NCBI GenBank assembly: GCA_947455725.1
Contig: CANGPL010000006.1
Location: forward strand, 1 to 64,000
Direction: 5' to 3'
Source of the DNA: Hyphomicrobiales bacterium
GTDB taxonomy: Bacteria > Pseudomonadota > Alphaproteobacteria > Rhizobiales > Beijerinckiaceae
DNA: 64,000 bases
Below, in pieces: positions 16,544-26,722 of the stretch (its first letter is position 1; each line of letters opens with the position of its first letter). The translations under genes were made by a program, and so were the position numbers. The notes under the pieces are model-generated. The model had not been told where the DNA came from. It searched no databases and worked only from the letters and a program-made list of their open reading frames with translations.

Positions 16544-17517
16544 AGCGGCGGAATTTCGGCAAGCTTTAAGGGTCCAATCAGCACCCTGCCTTTGTTTAAA
16601 GTCAGCGGTAATTTAACGCTGCCTGCGCCAATCGAGCCGCCTAGAATAGAAAGTCCCGACTCTTTCAAGGTTTCGCCAAGACCCGTGGCAGAAAAATCGA
16701 TCTTGCCATTGAGACGATGGGTTTCATCAAGGCTTAGCGAGCCTTTCAGCGCAAGAGCTTGCTCGCCCCGTTTCATGTCCCATTGATCGATGAGAATTTC
16801 ACCGCCCGACGCGCGCCAATTCTCAAAGCTCGACGGACCGGGGTTTTCAGCGAGAAGCGAACCTTTTTTAGTGATGACATGCGCATCTAATGATCCCGTC
16901 GTCTGAGCATCACGCAGGCTGGCATCGGATGCGGTGATCACGGTTTCTACATCGGACGGGGCATTTGCCTCGCCGTCGATTTTCCGCATGTGAAACTCAG
17001 CGTGACCCAGTTTTCCCACGACAAGTGGATTGGAGGTTTCAAGCACTGCGCCATCAATCACCCAAGATGCACGGTCCGCTCGAAGCGGCGTTTCGAAATG
17101 AAGGCTCGATCGCATGGTTTTCCACGATATCGAAGCCGTTTGACCATTTGCCAATCGAGCGCTCATCGGACCATTGACATCAACAAGAACGAGCTTCGGA
17201 TTATAAATCTGCGCAAGGGCCAGAAAGCCGCCTAAGGAAACCGCGCGTAACTCGCCTTTTTCAGCGCTCATGGTCAGACCATCACAACGCAATTCAATCC
17301 GGAAAGGATAACCCGCCATCGAACGTGAAGCACAGCTCCATTGCCGCCCTAAGCTCGCTTCATTCGCAAGCCAACGGTCAAATCCGGCATCTGCGACGCG
17401 CGTTGCGGCAACCCACCAAATGGAAACGGCAATACCCAAAACAAGGATGAAACCGGGTACAATATAAAGACCGAGCCGCGATGGTTTTTTAGGCGATAGA
17501 ACAGAGGTGTCGGTCAC
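16537..17517 (-). CDS. DUF2125 domain protein, membrane-anchored
   Basis: A 326-residue protein of the DUF2125 family, common in Alphaproteobacteria and without an established function. A single hydrophobic segment at about 14-37 (LGLYIVPGFILVLGIAVSIWW) should anchor it in the inner membrane with the rest in the periplasm. The body is beta-rich and contains the family core SMAGYPFRIELRCDGL near residue 67, resembling AsmA-like or lipid-transfer beta structures. It overlaps the 3' end of the convergent tyrA gene and is divergent from chaC. I would not assign a function beyond envelope location. Confidence 0.87.
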   Translation of the reverse strand: MTDTSVLSPKKPSRLGLYIVPGFILVLGIAVSIWWVAATRVADAGFDRWLANEASLGRQWSCASRSMAGYPFRIELRCDGLTMSAEKGELRAVSLGGFLALAQIYNPKLVLVDVNGPMSARLANGQTASISWKTMRSSLHFETPLRADRASWVIDGAVLETSNPLVVGKLGHAEFHMRKIDGEANAPSDVETVITASDASLRDAQTTGSLDAHVITKKGSLLAENPGPSSFENWRASGGEILIDQWDMKRGEQALALKGSLSLDETHRLNGKIDFSATGLGETLKESGLSILGGSIGAGSVKLPLTLNKGRVLIGPLKLAEIPPLY

Positions 17518-17625
17518 GATGAAGCTTTCCTGATGGAATGACGATCAATCTAACGCAGGCAAGCGCCGAACGCCAATCGCCAAACACCGCTTGCGACCTC
17601 GGAGAAGCACTGATAGGTCGATTTT

Positions 17626-18171
17626 ATGATGATAGGCACGGCACATGAGGATCTTTGGGTATTCGGCTATGGCTCGCTGATGTGGCGGCCGGGCTTTGAG
17701 TATGAAGAACGCGTACAAGCGACGTTGAACGGTTATCACCGCGCGTTGTGCATTCTCTCCGTTCATCATCGCGGCAGCGTTGAACGTCCCGGTCTTGTTT
17801 TAGGGCTTGATAAAGGTGGCTCCTGTCGCGGTATCGCCTTTCGGGTGGCGAAGCACAAAGCCGAAGCCACGCTTGAATATTTGCGGGAGCGCGAACAGGT
17901 CACATCGGTTTATCTCGAAACCCATCATCGCTTGCGATTGGCCGATGGCCGGCTCGTTCAAGGAACAGCCTTCACGGCCGATCGAAACCATTCGCAATAT
18001 GCCCGAAAATTATCGCATGAGGATTTGGTAGACCGTGTTCGCCATGGTGTCGGCGTATCGGGCAATAATCCGGATTATGTGCGCGCAACCGTTGCTGAAT
18101 TGCAGAAAATCGGCATTAAAGACCGCACGCTGGCGCGGATTATCGCCGCACTCGACGATCCTAGCGGCTAG
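17626..18171 (+). CDS. chaC: Glutathione-specific gamma-glutamylcyclotransferase (ChaC family)
   Basis: Cytosolic enzyme that degrades glutathione to 5-oxoproline and Cys-Gly. The substrate-binding VFGYGSLMW (12-20) and the catalytic Glu (Glu90 in YLREREQ) fit ChaC. At 181 residues it is slightly short of E. coli ChaC. The ATG at 17626 is followed by a second ATG, and either could be the start. It converges with the ubiquinone hydroxylase gene, overlapping it by 11 bp at the 3' ends. No cation-transport gene accompanies it, so the historic name reflects family history only. Confidence 0.92.
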   Translation: MMIGTAHEDLWVFGYGSLMWRPGFEYEERVQATLNGYHRALCILSVHHRGSVERPGLVLGLDKGGSCRGIAFRVAKHKAEATLEYLREREQVTSVYLETHHRLRLADGRLVQGTAFTADRNHSQYARKLSHEDLVDRVRHGVGVSGNNPDYVRATVAELQKIGIKDRTLARIIAALDDPSG

Positions 18172-19390
18172 CGTTAAAGCCCGGCAAAACCTCGCCCCGC
18201 ATCAAACGCGGCATATGGCTATTAACGGCAGCCGCTTCGCGGATCAAACGACCCTTTACCCGGGGCATACGGTCAACAATGCCGAGCCCGAAATCGCGCA
18301 GCAGACGAATAGGCATGACATCGTTTGAAAAGAGCCGGTTCATGCCGTCCGTTACCACCGACATCGAAACCGTATCCGCGCGGCGCGAGCGTTCATAGGC
18401 GTCAATCACGGATACATCACCAACATCAAGCCCAAGCGCTACCTGATCGGTGATGATTTCCGCCAAAGCCGCCACATCGCGAAGGCCAAGATTAAGCCCT
18501 TGTCCTGCAATGGGGTGGATCATATGCGCCGCATCGCCCACCAAGGCCAGTCGCTCGGCACCGAAACGGCGAGCTATTCCGAACCCAAGCGGATAGGCGC
18601 GTGGTTTACTTAAAAGCTTCAAATTGCCGAGCCGCAAACCAACGCGCTTTTCGATCTCCTCAATCATCTCGACATCATCGCGGGCCAAAAGCCTTCTCAC
18701 GCGATCGGTTGCTTCGGTCCACACCATCGTGAAGCGATTGCCTGTCAGGGGCAAAACGGCAAAAGGCCCTGAGGGAAGAAAATGCTCTTCTGCCCGGCCA
18801 TGATGATCGCGCTCAATGCCAATTGTCGCCACGATGCCCGATTGCTTATAGGCCCAATGAACCCACCCGATACCAGCATCTTCCCGAAGCCGCGACTTCG
18901 CGCCATCGCAGGCCAAAAGAAGCGATGCCTTGATCACCGTTCCATCGGCAAACGTGACGAGTGTTCCGCCCGCTTCCGGCTTGCTGCGAATGGCTTCGCC
19001 ATGCACCCGCTCGATACCGGAGTCTTTGATAGCATCTTGCAGCGCATGAAGAACAGAATGTTCCGGAATCATGTGCGCGAAAGGCTCGCCCTGCTCGGCT
19101 TCTCCGCCAAAAGTCAAAAACACCGGACGGATCGGATCATCCAACCGGCTATCGGTGATCACCATTTCATGAATGGGCTGGGCATCGGGTTCAATCGCAT
19201 CCCAAACACCAAGCGCTTGAAGCAGACGTTTAGACCCGGCTGAAAACGCAAAGGCGCGGTCATCATCACGCGCCGCGGGCGGCTCAATCAAACAAACGGA
19301 GAGGGCGCCACGCAAAACATGGCTTACGGTTAGCGCGAGGCTCAACCCGGTAATGCCGCCCCCTGCAATAACAATGTCGAACCGCTTCAT
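18161..19390 (-). CDS. UbiH/UbiF/VisC/COQ6-type ubiquinone biosynthesis hydroxylase
   Basis: FAD-dependent aromatic monooxygenase of 409 residues that hydroxylates a ring position of the ubiquinone precursor. The dinucleotide-binding IAGGGITGLSLAL is near residues 8-20, the central DGAKSRLRE motif near 164, and the C-terminal FAD motif LVGDAAHMIHPIAGQGLNLGLRD near 285-307. Sequence motifs do not tell which ring carbon it acts on; alphaproteobacteria use different numbers of these hydroxylases. It is transcribed divergently from tesB with about 130 bp between the start codons. It is probably membrane-associated through its quinone substrate. Confidence 0.92.
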   Translation of the reverse strand: MKRFDIVIAGGGITGLSLALTVSHVLRGALSVCLIEPPAARDDDRAFAFSAGSKRLLQALGVWDAIEPDAQPIHEMVITDSRLDDPIRPVFLTFGGEAEQGEPFAHMIPEHSVLHALQDAIKDSGIERVHGEAIRSKPEAGGTLVTFADGTVIKASLLLACDGAKSRLREDAGIGWVHWAYKQSGIVATIGIERDHHGRAEEHFLPSGPFAVLPLTGNRFTMVWTEATDRVRRLLARDDVEMIEEIEKRVGLRLGNLKLLSKPRAYPLGFGIARRFGAERLALVGDAAHMIHPIAGQGLNLGLRDVAALAEIITDQVALGLDVGDVSVIDAYERSRRADTVSMSVVTDGMNRLFSNDVMPIRLLRDFGLGIVDRMPRVKGRLIREAAAVNSHMPRLMRGEVLPGFNASR

Positions 19391-19520
19391 ACCGTATCGC
19401 CTTCAGCCAAATTCCCACTGGTTTACGCCCCGCCACTCAAACCCGCAATGCGGCAATCTATTCAGGGTGGCAAATCAGTCCGATCTGAACCAATATCGTG
19501 AGCAATCTAAGGAGATGATG

Positions 19521-20387
19521 ATGCGGTCTGCCGTCAATGATTTGCTAACAATCCTCGATCTTGAAAAACTCGAAGAAAACCTCTTCCGCGGGCAAAGCCC
19601 GGATGCCGGATGGCAAAGGGTCTTTGGCGGGCAAGTCATCGGCCAAGCCCTCGTTGCGGCAAGCCGAACGGTCGAGGGCCGCGCCCCACATTCGCTCCAT
19701 GGCTATTTTCTATTGGCGGGCGACCCTAAAATTCCAATCATCTATGATGTTGAGCGCATTCGCGATGGCCGGAGCTTCACCACACGGCGCGTAAAAGCCA
19801 TTCAGCACGGCCAGCCTATTTTTACGCTTTCGGCCTCTTTTCAGGTCGATGAGCCGGGTTTTAGCCACGAAATCACGATGCCTTCCGTGCCGGACCCGGA
19901 TGACTTGCCCAATGAGCAAGACATTCGAGCGCGCGTCATGCCTTTAATGCCCGACCCCGTGCGCAAATATTTCGAGCGCGAGCGACCCATTGAGCTGCGC
20001 CCCGTCGAATTCAAACGCTATATGTCACGCGAACCGCTCGAACCCCGCTTTAATGTCTGGATCCGCGCGACGGGACCGCTGCCGGATGATCCGGCCATCC
20101 ATCAAGCGGTCTTGGCCTATGCCTCCGACATGACGCTGCTTGACTCAACCTTGGTGGCGCATGGTCGAACCGTCTTCGAGCGCGAAGTGCAAGCCGCAAG
20201 CCTTGATCACGCGCTCTGGTTTCACCGCCCCTTCCGCGCCGATGAATGGCTGCTCTATGCCCAAGATAGCCCCTTTACCGGCGGCGCACGCGGCTTTGCG
20301 CGGGGTTCTATTTTTACCCGCCAAGGCCAGCTGATCGCCTCGGTTGCACAAGAAGGGCTCATCCGGCATCGCCCCGATCTTGCCTAA
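19521..20387 (+). CDS. tesB: Acyl-CoA thioesterase II
   Basis: Hydrolyses medium- and long-chain acyl-CoA. The 288-residue protein is a double hotdog fold. The N-terminal domain includes LFRGQSPDAGWQRVFGGQVIGQAL and the C-terminal domain carries YASDMTLLDSTL and SLDHALWFHRPF, where the catalytic Asp, Thr and Gln of TesB lie. The start is fixed by an AAGGAG ribosome binding site at 19509-19514. Of the three consecutive ATG codons, the third (19521) has the best spacing. It is a single gene followed by the nitrogen-regulated glnK-amtB operon on the same strand. Confidence 0.94.
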   Translation: MRSAVNDLLTILDLEKLEENLFRGQSPDAGWQRVFGGQVIGQALVAASRTVEGRAPHSLHGYFLLAGDPKIPIIYDVERIRDGRSFTTRRVKAIQHGQPIFTLSASFQVDEPGFSHEITMPSVPDPDDLPNEQDIRARVMPLMPDPVRKYFERERPIELRPVEFKRYMSREPLEPRFNVWIRATGPLPDDPAIHQAVLAYASDMTLLDSTLVAHGRTVFEREVQAASLDHALWFHRPFRADEWLLYAQDSPFTGGARGFARGSIFTRQGQLIASVAQEGLIRHRPDLA

Positions 20388-20424
20388 TCTTTAAATGCTT
20401 AAAAAATAGGCAAATGACGTTTAG

Positions 20425-20901
<477 letters not shown>

Positions 20902-20925
20902 CGCCGTCATAAGGGGGATAGTTTC

Positions 20926-22395
20926 ATGACACTTTCCAAATCCATTAAATCTGTGCTCGGGGGCGTTGCCCTTGCCGCACTCGCCGGCACGGTGGCTTAC
21001 GCCGCCGACGCACCGGTTCCAAACAAGGGCGATACCGCCTGGATGCTGATTTCGACGGCTCTCGTCTTGATGATGTCGGTCCCGGGCCTTGCATTGTTCT
21101 ATGGCGGCCTTGTGCGCACCAAGAATATGCTCTCGGTTCTTGCCCAAGTCTTCGCCATCGTCGCCATCGTTGCCATTCTTTGGGTGGCCTATGGTTATTC
21201 GCTGGCCTTCACCAATGGCGGTGGCCTCAATGACTATGTCGGCGGCTTCTCGAAGGCCTTCCTCATCGGCGTAACACCCGATGCAACAGCTGCGACATTC
21301 TCGAATGGCGTTTACATTCCTGAACTCGTCTATATGGCCTTCCAGATGACCTTTGCTTGCATCACGCCAGCTTTGATCATCGGCTCAATCGTTGAGCGCG
21401 TGCGTTTCTCCGCGCTGATCGTATTCATCGTTCTTTGGGTCACGGTCATTTATTTCCCAATCGCCCATATGGTTTGGTATTGGGGCGGCCCAGACGCGAT
21501 CGGCAATGCGGCAGCAGCAGTGGCTGCGGCAACGGATGATGCCGCTAAGGCAACAGCACAGGCTGCCCTTGATGCGGTCACAGCCGACTCCGGCTTGGTG
21601 TTCAAATGGGGCGCACTCGACTTTGCTGGTGGTACAGTCGTTCACATCAATGCCGGTATTGCAGGCATGGTTGGCGCCCTCATCATTGGCAAGCGTACAG
21701 GCTATGGCAAAGAGTTGATGGCTCCGCACTCGCTGACGATGACCATGATCGGCGCCTCACTTCTGTGGGTGGGCTGGTTCGGCTTCAACGCTGGTTCGAA
21801 CCTCGAAGCCAACGGCACGACCGCTCTCGCCTTCGTGAACACCTTTGTCGCCACCGCAGCAGCCGCTCTTTCCTGGTTGTTTGTGGAGTGGATGGCTAAG
21901 GGCAAGCCTTCGCTGCTCGGTCTCGTATCGGGCGCGGTTGCTGGCCTCGTCGCCATCACCCCAGCCTCAGGCTATGCGGGTCCAATGGGTTCGATCGTTC
22001 TCGGTCTCCTTGCCGGCGGCGTCTGCTTCTTCTTCTGCTCGACGGTGAAGAATGCCTTTGGTTACGACGACTCGCTCGACGTGTTCGGCGTTCACTGCGT
22101 CGGTGGTATCCTTGGCGCGCTTGCAACGGGCGTCTTGGTGTCGAAGGGTCTCGGCGGTGTTGGCCTCGTTGATTATAGCCTCACCCCAGGCACCGCAGCT
22201 GAAGCACCCTACGACATGCTGGCACAGGTCATCACGCAGGCGAAGGCCGTTGGCCTGACCTTGGTCTGGTCCGGTGTTGGCTCCGCCATCCTCTATAAGC
22301 TTGTCGACCTTGTTATCGGTCTTCGGGTTCCGGTTGAACAGGAACGCGAAGGTCTCGACATCGCAAGCCATGGCGAGCGTGCGTACAACAACTGA
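20926..22395 (+). CDS. amtB: Ammonium transporter AmtB
   Basis: Inner-membrane trimeric ammonium channel/transporter of 489 residues. A cleavable signal peptide (about 1-27, ending VAYAAD) precedes eleven expected membrane segments. Family motifs include DTAWMLISTALVLMMSVPGLALFYGGLVR, the pore-region HMVWYWGG, and the second pore histidine in DVFGVHCVGGILG. An extra alanine-rich loop (about residues 195-220, AAAAVAAATDDAAKATAQAA) is inserted between membrane segments in the periplasmic or cytoplasmic face. It is co-transcribed with glnK, and the operon ends at a double hairpin terminator. Confidence 0.97.
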   Translation: MTLSKSIKSVLGGVALAALAGTVAYAADAPVPNKGDTAWMLISTALVLMMSVPGLALFYGGLVRTKNMLSVLAQVFAIVAIVAILWVAYGYSLAFTNGGGLNDYVGGFSKAFLIGVTPDATAATFSNGVYIPELVYMAFQMTFACITPALIIGSIVERVRFSALIVFIVLWVTVIYFPIAHMVWYWGGPDAIGNAAAAVAAATDDAAKATAQAALDAVTADSGLVFKWGALDFAGGTVVHINAGIAGMVGALIIGKRTGYGKELMAPHSLTMTMIGASLLWVGWFGFNAGSNLEANGTTALAFVNTFVATAAAALSWLFVEWMAKGKPSLLGLVSGAVAGLVAITPASGYAGPMGSIVLGLLAGGVCFFFCSTVKNAFGYDDSLDVFGVHCVGGILGALATGVLVSKGLGGVGLVDYSLTPGTAAEAPYDMLAQVITQAKAVGLTLVWSGVGSAILYKLVDLVIGLRVPVEQEREGLDIASHGERAYNN

Positions 22396-22404
22396 TCATC
22401 TTCC

Positions 22405-22479
22405 CGGGGGGCTTTCGGCCCCCCGTTGGGTTTCCTCCAAAAAGCACCTTAACGGCCCCTTCTGGGGCCGTCTTTTTTT
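22405..22479 (+). terminator. Tandem hairpins ending the glnK-amtB operon
   Basis: A first 8-bp GC stem (CGGGGGGC/GCCCCCCG, 22405-22425) is followed by a second stem (ACGGCCCC/GGGGCCGT, 22452-22471, 4-nt loop) directly followed by C and seven T residues (22473-22479). The second hairpin is a textbook intrinsic terminator. Confidence 0.92.
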
Positions 22480-22561
22480 GTGCCCTATCGGCAAGGTTAA
22501 GCAGGCGTTAACCCGCCCGGCATAAACCAAGATAAACCCCTTCAAAGGCTTCATTGTATCG

Positions 22562-25039
22562 ATGCGTCTTTCCCGTTCCCGCCAAGCCGAATTCGACGAG
22601 GTGTCAGGCCACCTGAAGCTGTTTTTCGGCCGCCGTCTTTCGGAGATTATCGGCATTGGTTTGATCGTAATTGCCATCTGCATCGCCTTGGCGCTTGTCT
22701 CCTGGTCAGTTCAAGACCCGAGCTTTAATCAGGCGGTTAATCGACCGGTGAGTAATCTGCTCGGTCGCCCCGGCGCTATTCTGTCGGACGTAATGATCCA
22801 GCTCTTTGGCCTCGGCGCTATAGCTTGGCTGGCTCCGCTTGGCTTTTTGGGCTTCCGGCTGATGTCCGGCAAAGTGATCACGCCGATCAAGCTTCGCCTC
22901 TTCGTTTGGGTATTAGGCGGTCTATCCCTCTGCGGACTGATCAGCGCGCTGCCCATGATGGGCAATTGGCCCCTACCGATCGGCTTAGGTGGGATCGTTG
23001 GCGACGCGATGCTCAACGCCGTTCAGAAGCTGCCCGCTTTTGCAGGAACATCAACGCGCGCTTTGATGCTGGCCCTCTTCGGCTTCATCGGATTTTTCGG
23101 GCTCGTCATCGCCTCAGGAATTGGCTTTGGACCAACCAAAGCCTCTCAATCATCCTGGAGCGAAACGGACGGGCACTCTTCGTCCTATCATGATCTTGAT
23201 GATGAAGATCAGGATCACCAGAGCGACCCCAATACGGCAATCGTTTGGCTAGGGGCCATAATCCATAGTTTTTTACGGCTCAAAAATGCGATCCATCGTT
23301 GGTATCTGGCGCGCGTCACACCGGAGGATCCATTCAATGCGCTGCATTCAAAGCGTAACGGACGAATGGAGCCGGGACTATCGGAAGTCCCCGTCGCGGA
23401 TCAAGGTGAGCCAATCGCTGCGCCGATAGCGACGCGCACGCGAAAAGCGCCTGCAAAGCCCGCAAAACCAGCCGTCACCCAGAGCGGCGAGCTCGATCTC
23501 TATACGCTGCCATCGGAAACACTCCTGACCGAAGCCAAAAAATCGGTGGGGCCCGTTATGTCGAGCGATGCGCTGGAGCAAAACGCCCGATTGCTTGAAG
23601 GTGTGCTCGAAGATTTCGGCGTACGCGGCGAAATCGTCAATGTGCGACCCGGGCCTGTCGTTACGCTTTACGAACTTGAACCGGCACCAGGCATCAAATC
23701 CTCCCGCGTCATCGGTTTGGCCGATGATATTGCGCGTTCCATGAGCGCCATTTCCGCGCGTGTCGCGGTTGTTCCGGGACGCAATGCCATCGGCATCGAA
23801 CTGCCCAATCAGCGCCGCGAAACCGTCTATTTACGCGAATTGATTTCACAAGATGATTTCGCCGAAAGCCAGATGAAGCTTGCTTTGGCGCTTGGCAAAA
23901 CCATTGGCGGCGAGCCAGTGATGGTTGATCTCGCGCGCATGCCACATTTGCTCGTAGCGGGCACCACTGGCTCCGGTAAATCGGTGGCCATCAATACGAT
24001 GATCTTGTCGCTGCTCTATCGGCTTAAACCCGAGCAGTGCCGCTTGATCATGGTCGATCCCAAAATGCTGGAACTATCCGTCTATGACGGCATTCCCCAT
24101 CTCCTGACCCCCGTCGTGACGGACCCGCGCAAAGCGGTTGTCGCGTTGAAATGGGCGGTTCGCGAAATGGAAGAGCGCTACAAGAAAATGTCAAAGCTTG
24201 GCGTTCGCAATATTGACGGGTTTAACGCCCGCGTGACAGAGGCTGCCGCCAAGGGTGAAACCATCACCCGCACCGTGCAAACCGGCTTTGATCGCGATAC
24301 CGGCGAGGCGATTTTCGAAGACGAGATCATGAAGCTCGAACCGATCCCCTATATTGTGGTGATCGTCGACGAGATGGCCGATCTTATGATGGTGGCGGGA
24401 AAAGATATCGAAGGCGCCATCCAACGCTTGGCCCAGATGGCGCGCGCCGCTGGCATTCATGTCGTACTCGCGACGCAGCGGCCTTCGGTGGATGTCATCA
24501 CCGGTACGATCAAAGCGAACTTCCCGACGCGCATTTCCTTCCAAGTCACCTCCAAAATCGACAGCCGTACGATCTTGGGTGAACAAGGTGCTGAGCAGCT
24601 CTTAGGCCAAGGCGATATGTTGTTCATGGCAGGTGGCGGACGCATTAGTCGCGTTCACGGCCCCTTTGTTTCCGATAGTGAAGTCGAAAAAGTCGTGGCG
24701 CATCTCAAAGCGCAAGGCCGTCCAAATTATCTCGACGAAGTCACGCGCGAAGATCAGGCCGATCTTGAAGACGGGGCAAACGGTGCCGTTTTTGATCAGG
24801 GTAGTTTTGGTGCCGCAAGCCAAGATCCCTATGATCAAGCGGTCGCCATTGTGCTGCGAGACCGTAAAGCCTCAACGTCTTACATCCAAAGACGCTTGCA
24901 AATTGGCTATAATCGGGCAGCATCCATTATGGAGCGCATGGAAGACGAAGGCATTGTTGGCCAACCGAACCATGCTGGCAAACGCGAAATTCTGATCGAG
25001 GCACGGCCTGAAAGCGGACGCGATTTTGACGCTGACTAA
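22562..25039 (+). CDS. ftsK: DNA translocase FtsK
   Basis: Septum-located hexameric ATPase that pumps chromosome termini and activates XerCD at dif. At 825 residues it has a short linker compared with E. coli FtsK. N-terminal membrane segments occupy about residues 27-190. A charged linker follows, then the motor, with Walker A GTTGSGKS (467-474) and Walker B VVIVDEMADLMM (Asp603 region). The C-terminal winged-helix gamma domain (YDQAVAIVLRDRKASTSYIQRRLQIGYNRAASIMERME) reads DNA polarity. The ATG at 22562 is preceded by a poor ribosome binding site. It overlaps lolA by 14 bp. xerD is found 11 kb upstream. Confidence 0.97.
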   Translation: MRLSRSRQAEFDEVSGHLKLFFGRRLSEIIGIGLIVIAICIALALVSWSVQDPSFNQAVNRPVSNLLGRPGAILSDVMIQLFGLGAIAWLAPLGFLGFRLMSGKVITPIKLRLFVWVLGGLSLCGLISALPMMGNWPLPIGLGGIVGDAMLNAVQKLPAFAGTSTRALMLALFGFIGFFGLVIASGIGFGPTKASQSSWSETDGHSSSYHDLDDEDQDHQSDPNTAIVWLGAIIHSFLRLKNAIHRWYLARVTPEDPFNALHSKRNGRMEPGLSEVPVADQGEPIAAPIATRTRKAPAKPAKPAVTQSGELDLYTLPSETLLTEAKKSVGPVMSSDALEQNARLLEGVLEDFGVRGEIVNVRPGPVVTLYELEPAPGIKSSRVIGLADDIARSMSAISARVAVVPGRNAIGIELPNQRRETVYLRELISQDDFAESQMKLALALGKTIGGEPVMVDLARMPHLLVAGTTGSGKSVAINTMILSLLYRLKPEQCRLIMVDPKMLELSVYDGIPHLLTPVVTDPRKAVVALKWAVREMEERYKKMSKLGVRNIDGFNARVTEAAAKGETITRTVQTGFDRDTGEAIFEDEIMKLEPIPYIVVIVDEMADLMMVAGKDIEGAIQRLAQMARAAGIHVVLATQRPSVDVITGTIKANFPTRISFQVTSKIDSRTILGEQGAEQLLGQGDMLFMAGGGRISRVHGPFVSDSEVEKVVAHLKAQGRPNYLDEVTREDQADLEDGANGAVFDQGSFGAASQDPYDQAVAIVLRDRKASTSYIQRRLQIGYNRAASIMERMEDEGIVGQPNHAGKREILIEARPESGRDFDAD

Positions 25040-25823
25040 CCGCCCTTCCCGCCAAAGGCGGCGGACGCAAACCCGCTATCCTATCCTATTGCTCGGTTTG
25101 ATCGGTCTTGAGCTTATCGCAAGCTCATCGGCCTTTAGCCAAACGGCCACCGGCAAAATCCCGCTACCGCCACGCCGCCCACCTAATTTTGGCATCGTAG
25201 CGCCGGCGCCGGTTCAAGACGCAACACCGGTTATCCAACCAGCTAAACCAGCTCCTCTCAAACCAGCCGCGATAGACATGTCGCCTGAGGAGATGCTCAC
25301 CAATATCAATGAATCGCTGACCAATTTGAAGCAATTCAGCGCAAAATTTGCCCAATATAGTGGGAACGGCCAGCAGACATCCGGCAAACTTACTGTCGTT
25401 CGGCCAGGGCGCTTGCGCTTCGATTATAACCCGCCCAGCACGATTACGATTATTGCCGACGGCAATTCTGTCGCCGTAATCGATTCAAAGCTTAACACGC
25501 AAGACGTCTATTCCATCGGTATGACCCCGCTGAAATTCTTGCTCGGCGGAACGATAAATCTCTCGCGCGATTTCAAAGTTACCGAAGTGGTCAATGAAGG
25601 GGATCGTATCGCCGTCTATGCCGAAGACTCATCAACCTTCGGTGGCACATCCCGCATCGTGATGGGCTTTGACCCAAAATCCTTCATGCTCAAACAATGG
25701 ACCGTCACGGATCCACAAGGTTATGAAGTCAATGTCGTGCTCGCCAATATCGACACACGGCACGAACCTGATTTGATGCAGTTTGTCATTCCAGAAAATC
25801 CCAACGTAAACCGCAAAAAATAA
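25026..25823 (+). CDS. lolA: LolA-family outer-membrane lipoprotein carrier
   Basis: Periplasmic chaperone that ferries lipoproteins from the LolCDE complex to the outer membrane. A basic N-terminus and hydrophobic stretch (PILLLGLIGLELIASSSAFS, about 19-38) form a signal peptide. A proline-rich linker follows, then the LolA beta-barrel domain (about 95-260, starting NINESLTNLKQFSAKFAQYS and including GKLTVVRPGRLRFDYNPPS). The start appears to be TTG at 25026 within the end of ftsK. No ATG is available before the signal peptide, so the exact start is uncertain. ftsK-lolA linkage is common in proteobacteria. Confidence 0.88.
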   Translation: MTLTNRPSRQRRRTQTRYPILLLGLIGLELIASSSAFSQTATGKIPLPPRRPPNFGIVAPAPVQDATPVIQPAKPAPLKPAAIDMSPEEMLTNINESLTNLKQFSAKFAQYSGNGQQTSGKLTVVRPGRLRFDYNPPSTITIIADGNSVAVIDSKLNTQDVYSIGMTPLKFLLGGTINLSRDFKVTEVVNEGDRIAVYAEDSSTFGGTSRIVMGFDPKSFMLKQWTVTDPQGYEVNVVLANIDTRHEPDLMQFVIPENPNVNRKK

Positions 25824-25908
25824 GTGTTTTCATGAGGCCAACAGCGTTTCTCGGCTTGCTAGTCCCGGCGTGAAACAATACCCCTGATATCAGAAGAGGG
25901 GATCTGCT

Positions 25909-26721
25909 TTGAGCCTTACCGTCGCAACTTGGAATATCAACTCCGTTCGCCTTCGCTCAGGCTTGGTGCAGCGTTTCTTGGAAGAAACGCGGCCTGATGT
26001 GCTCTGCCTACAGGAAACGAAATGTCCCGACGATCAATTCCCAAGCGGCGACTTTAAAAAGCTCGGCTACAACCATATCGCGATGAATGGACAAAAGGGC
26101 TATCACGGTGTCGCCATTCTCTCGCGCCTGCCTTTTACGAGTCAGGAAAGCCGCATTTTTGTGGAAAAAAACGACTGCCGCCATATCAGCGTGACGTTCG
26201 GCAAAGAAGCGCGCGCGGCGAAAGACGTCACCATCCATAATTTCTACGTACCCGCTGGCGGCGACGTACCGGATCCGGAGGCGAATGATAAATTCGCACA
26301 CAAGCTCGCCTTCTTGGATGAAATGCGCGATTGGGGCCAATCGCATAAACCTGCCGCCGGTAAAGCTATTCTTGTTGGCGATCTCAATGTCGCTCCCCTC
26401 GAAAATGACGTGTGGAGTCATAAGCAGATGTTGGATGTTGTGTCTCACACACCCATCGAATGCGAAAAATTAAATGCCGCGATTGACGCTGCCGAATGGG
26501 TCGATGCCATTCGCACGCTTAAGCCGGAACCTGAGCGGGTTTATACGTGGTGGAGCTATCGCGCTGCCGATTGGGCCGCTTCAAACCGTGGTCGTCGGCT
26601 CGATCATGTGTGGGTATCAAAGGCGCTGGCACCGGAGCTTTCAGCACTTACCATTCATCGCGACGCGCGCAGTTGGGAGCGTCCGTCCGATCACGTTCCT
26701 GTGACGATCGAACTCGCCTAG
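25909..26721 (+). CDS. xthA: Exodeoxyribonuclease III
   Basis: AP endonuclease and 3'-5' exonuclease of base-excision repair. It is 270 residues with the EEP fold: WNINSVRLR at the start, CLQETKCPDDQFP (metal-binding Glu), VGDLNVAP (catalytic Asp/Asn) and the C-terminal RLDHVWVSKAL and SDHVPV (catalytic His). The start is TTG at 25909, supported by AGAGGGG 7 nt upstream. It follows lolA by 85 bp. The convergent cyclic-nucleotide-binding protein gene starts immediately after its stop, so the two share a 3' boundary. Confidence 0.95.
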   Translation: MSLTVATWNINSVRLRSGLVQRFLEETRPDVLCLQETKCPDDQFPSGDFKKLGYNHIAMNGQKGYHGVAILSRLPFTSQESRIFVEKNDCRHISVTFGKEARAAKDVTIHNFYVPAGGDVPDPEANDKFAHKLAFLDEMRDWGQSHKPAAGKAILVGDLNVAPLENDVWSHKQMLDVVSHTPIECEKLNAAIDAAEWVDAIRTLKPEPERVYTWWSYRAADWAASNRGRRLDHVWVSKALAPELSALTIHRDARSWERPSDHVPVTIELA

Positions 26722-26722
26722 A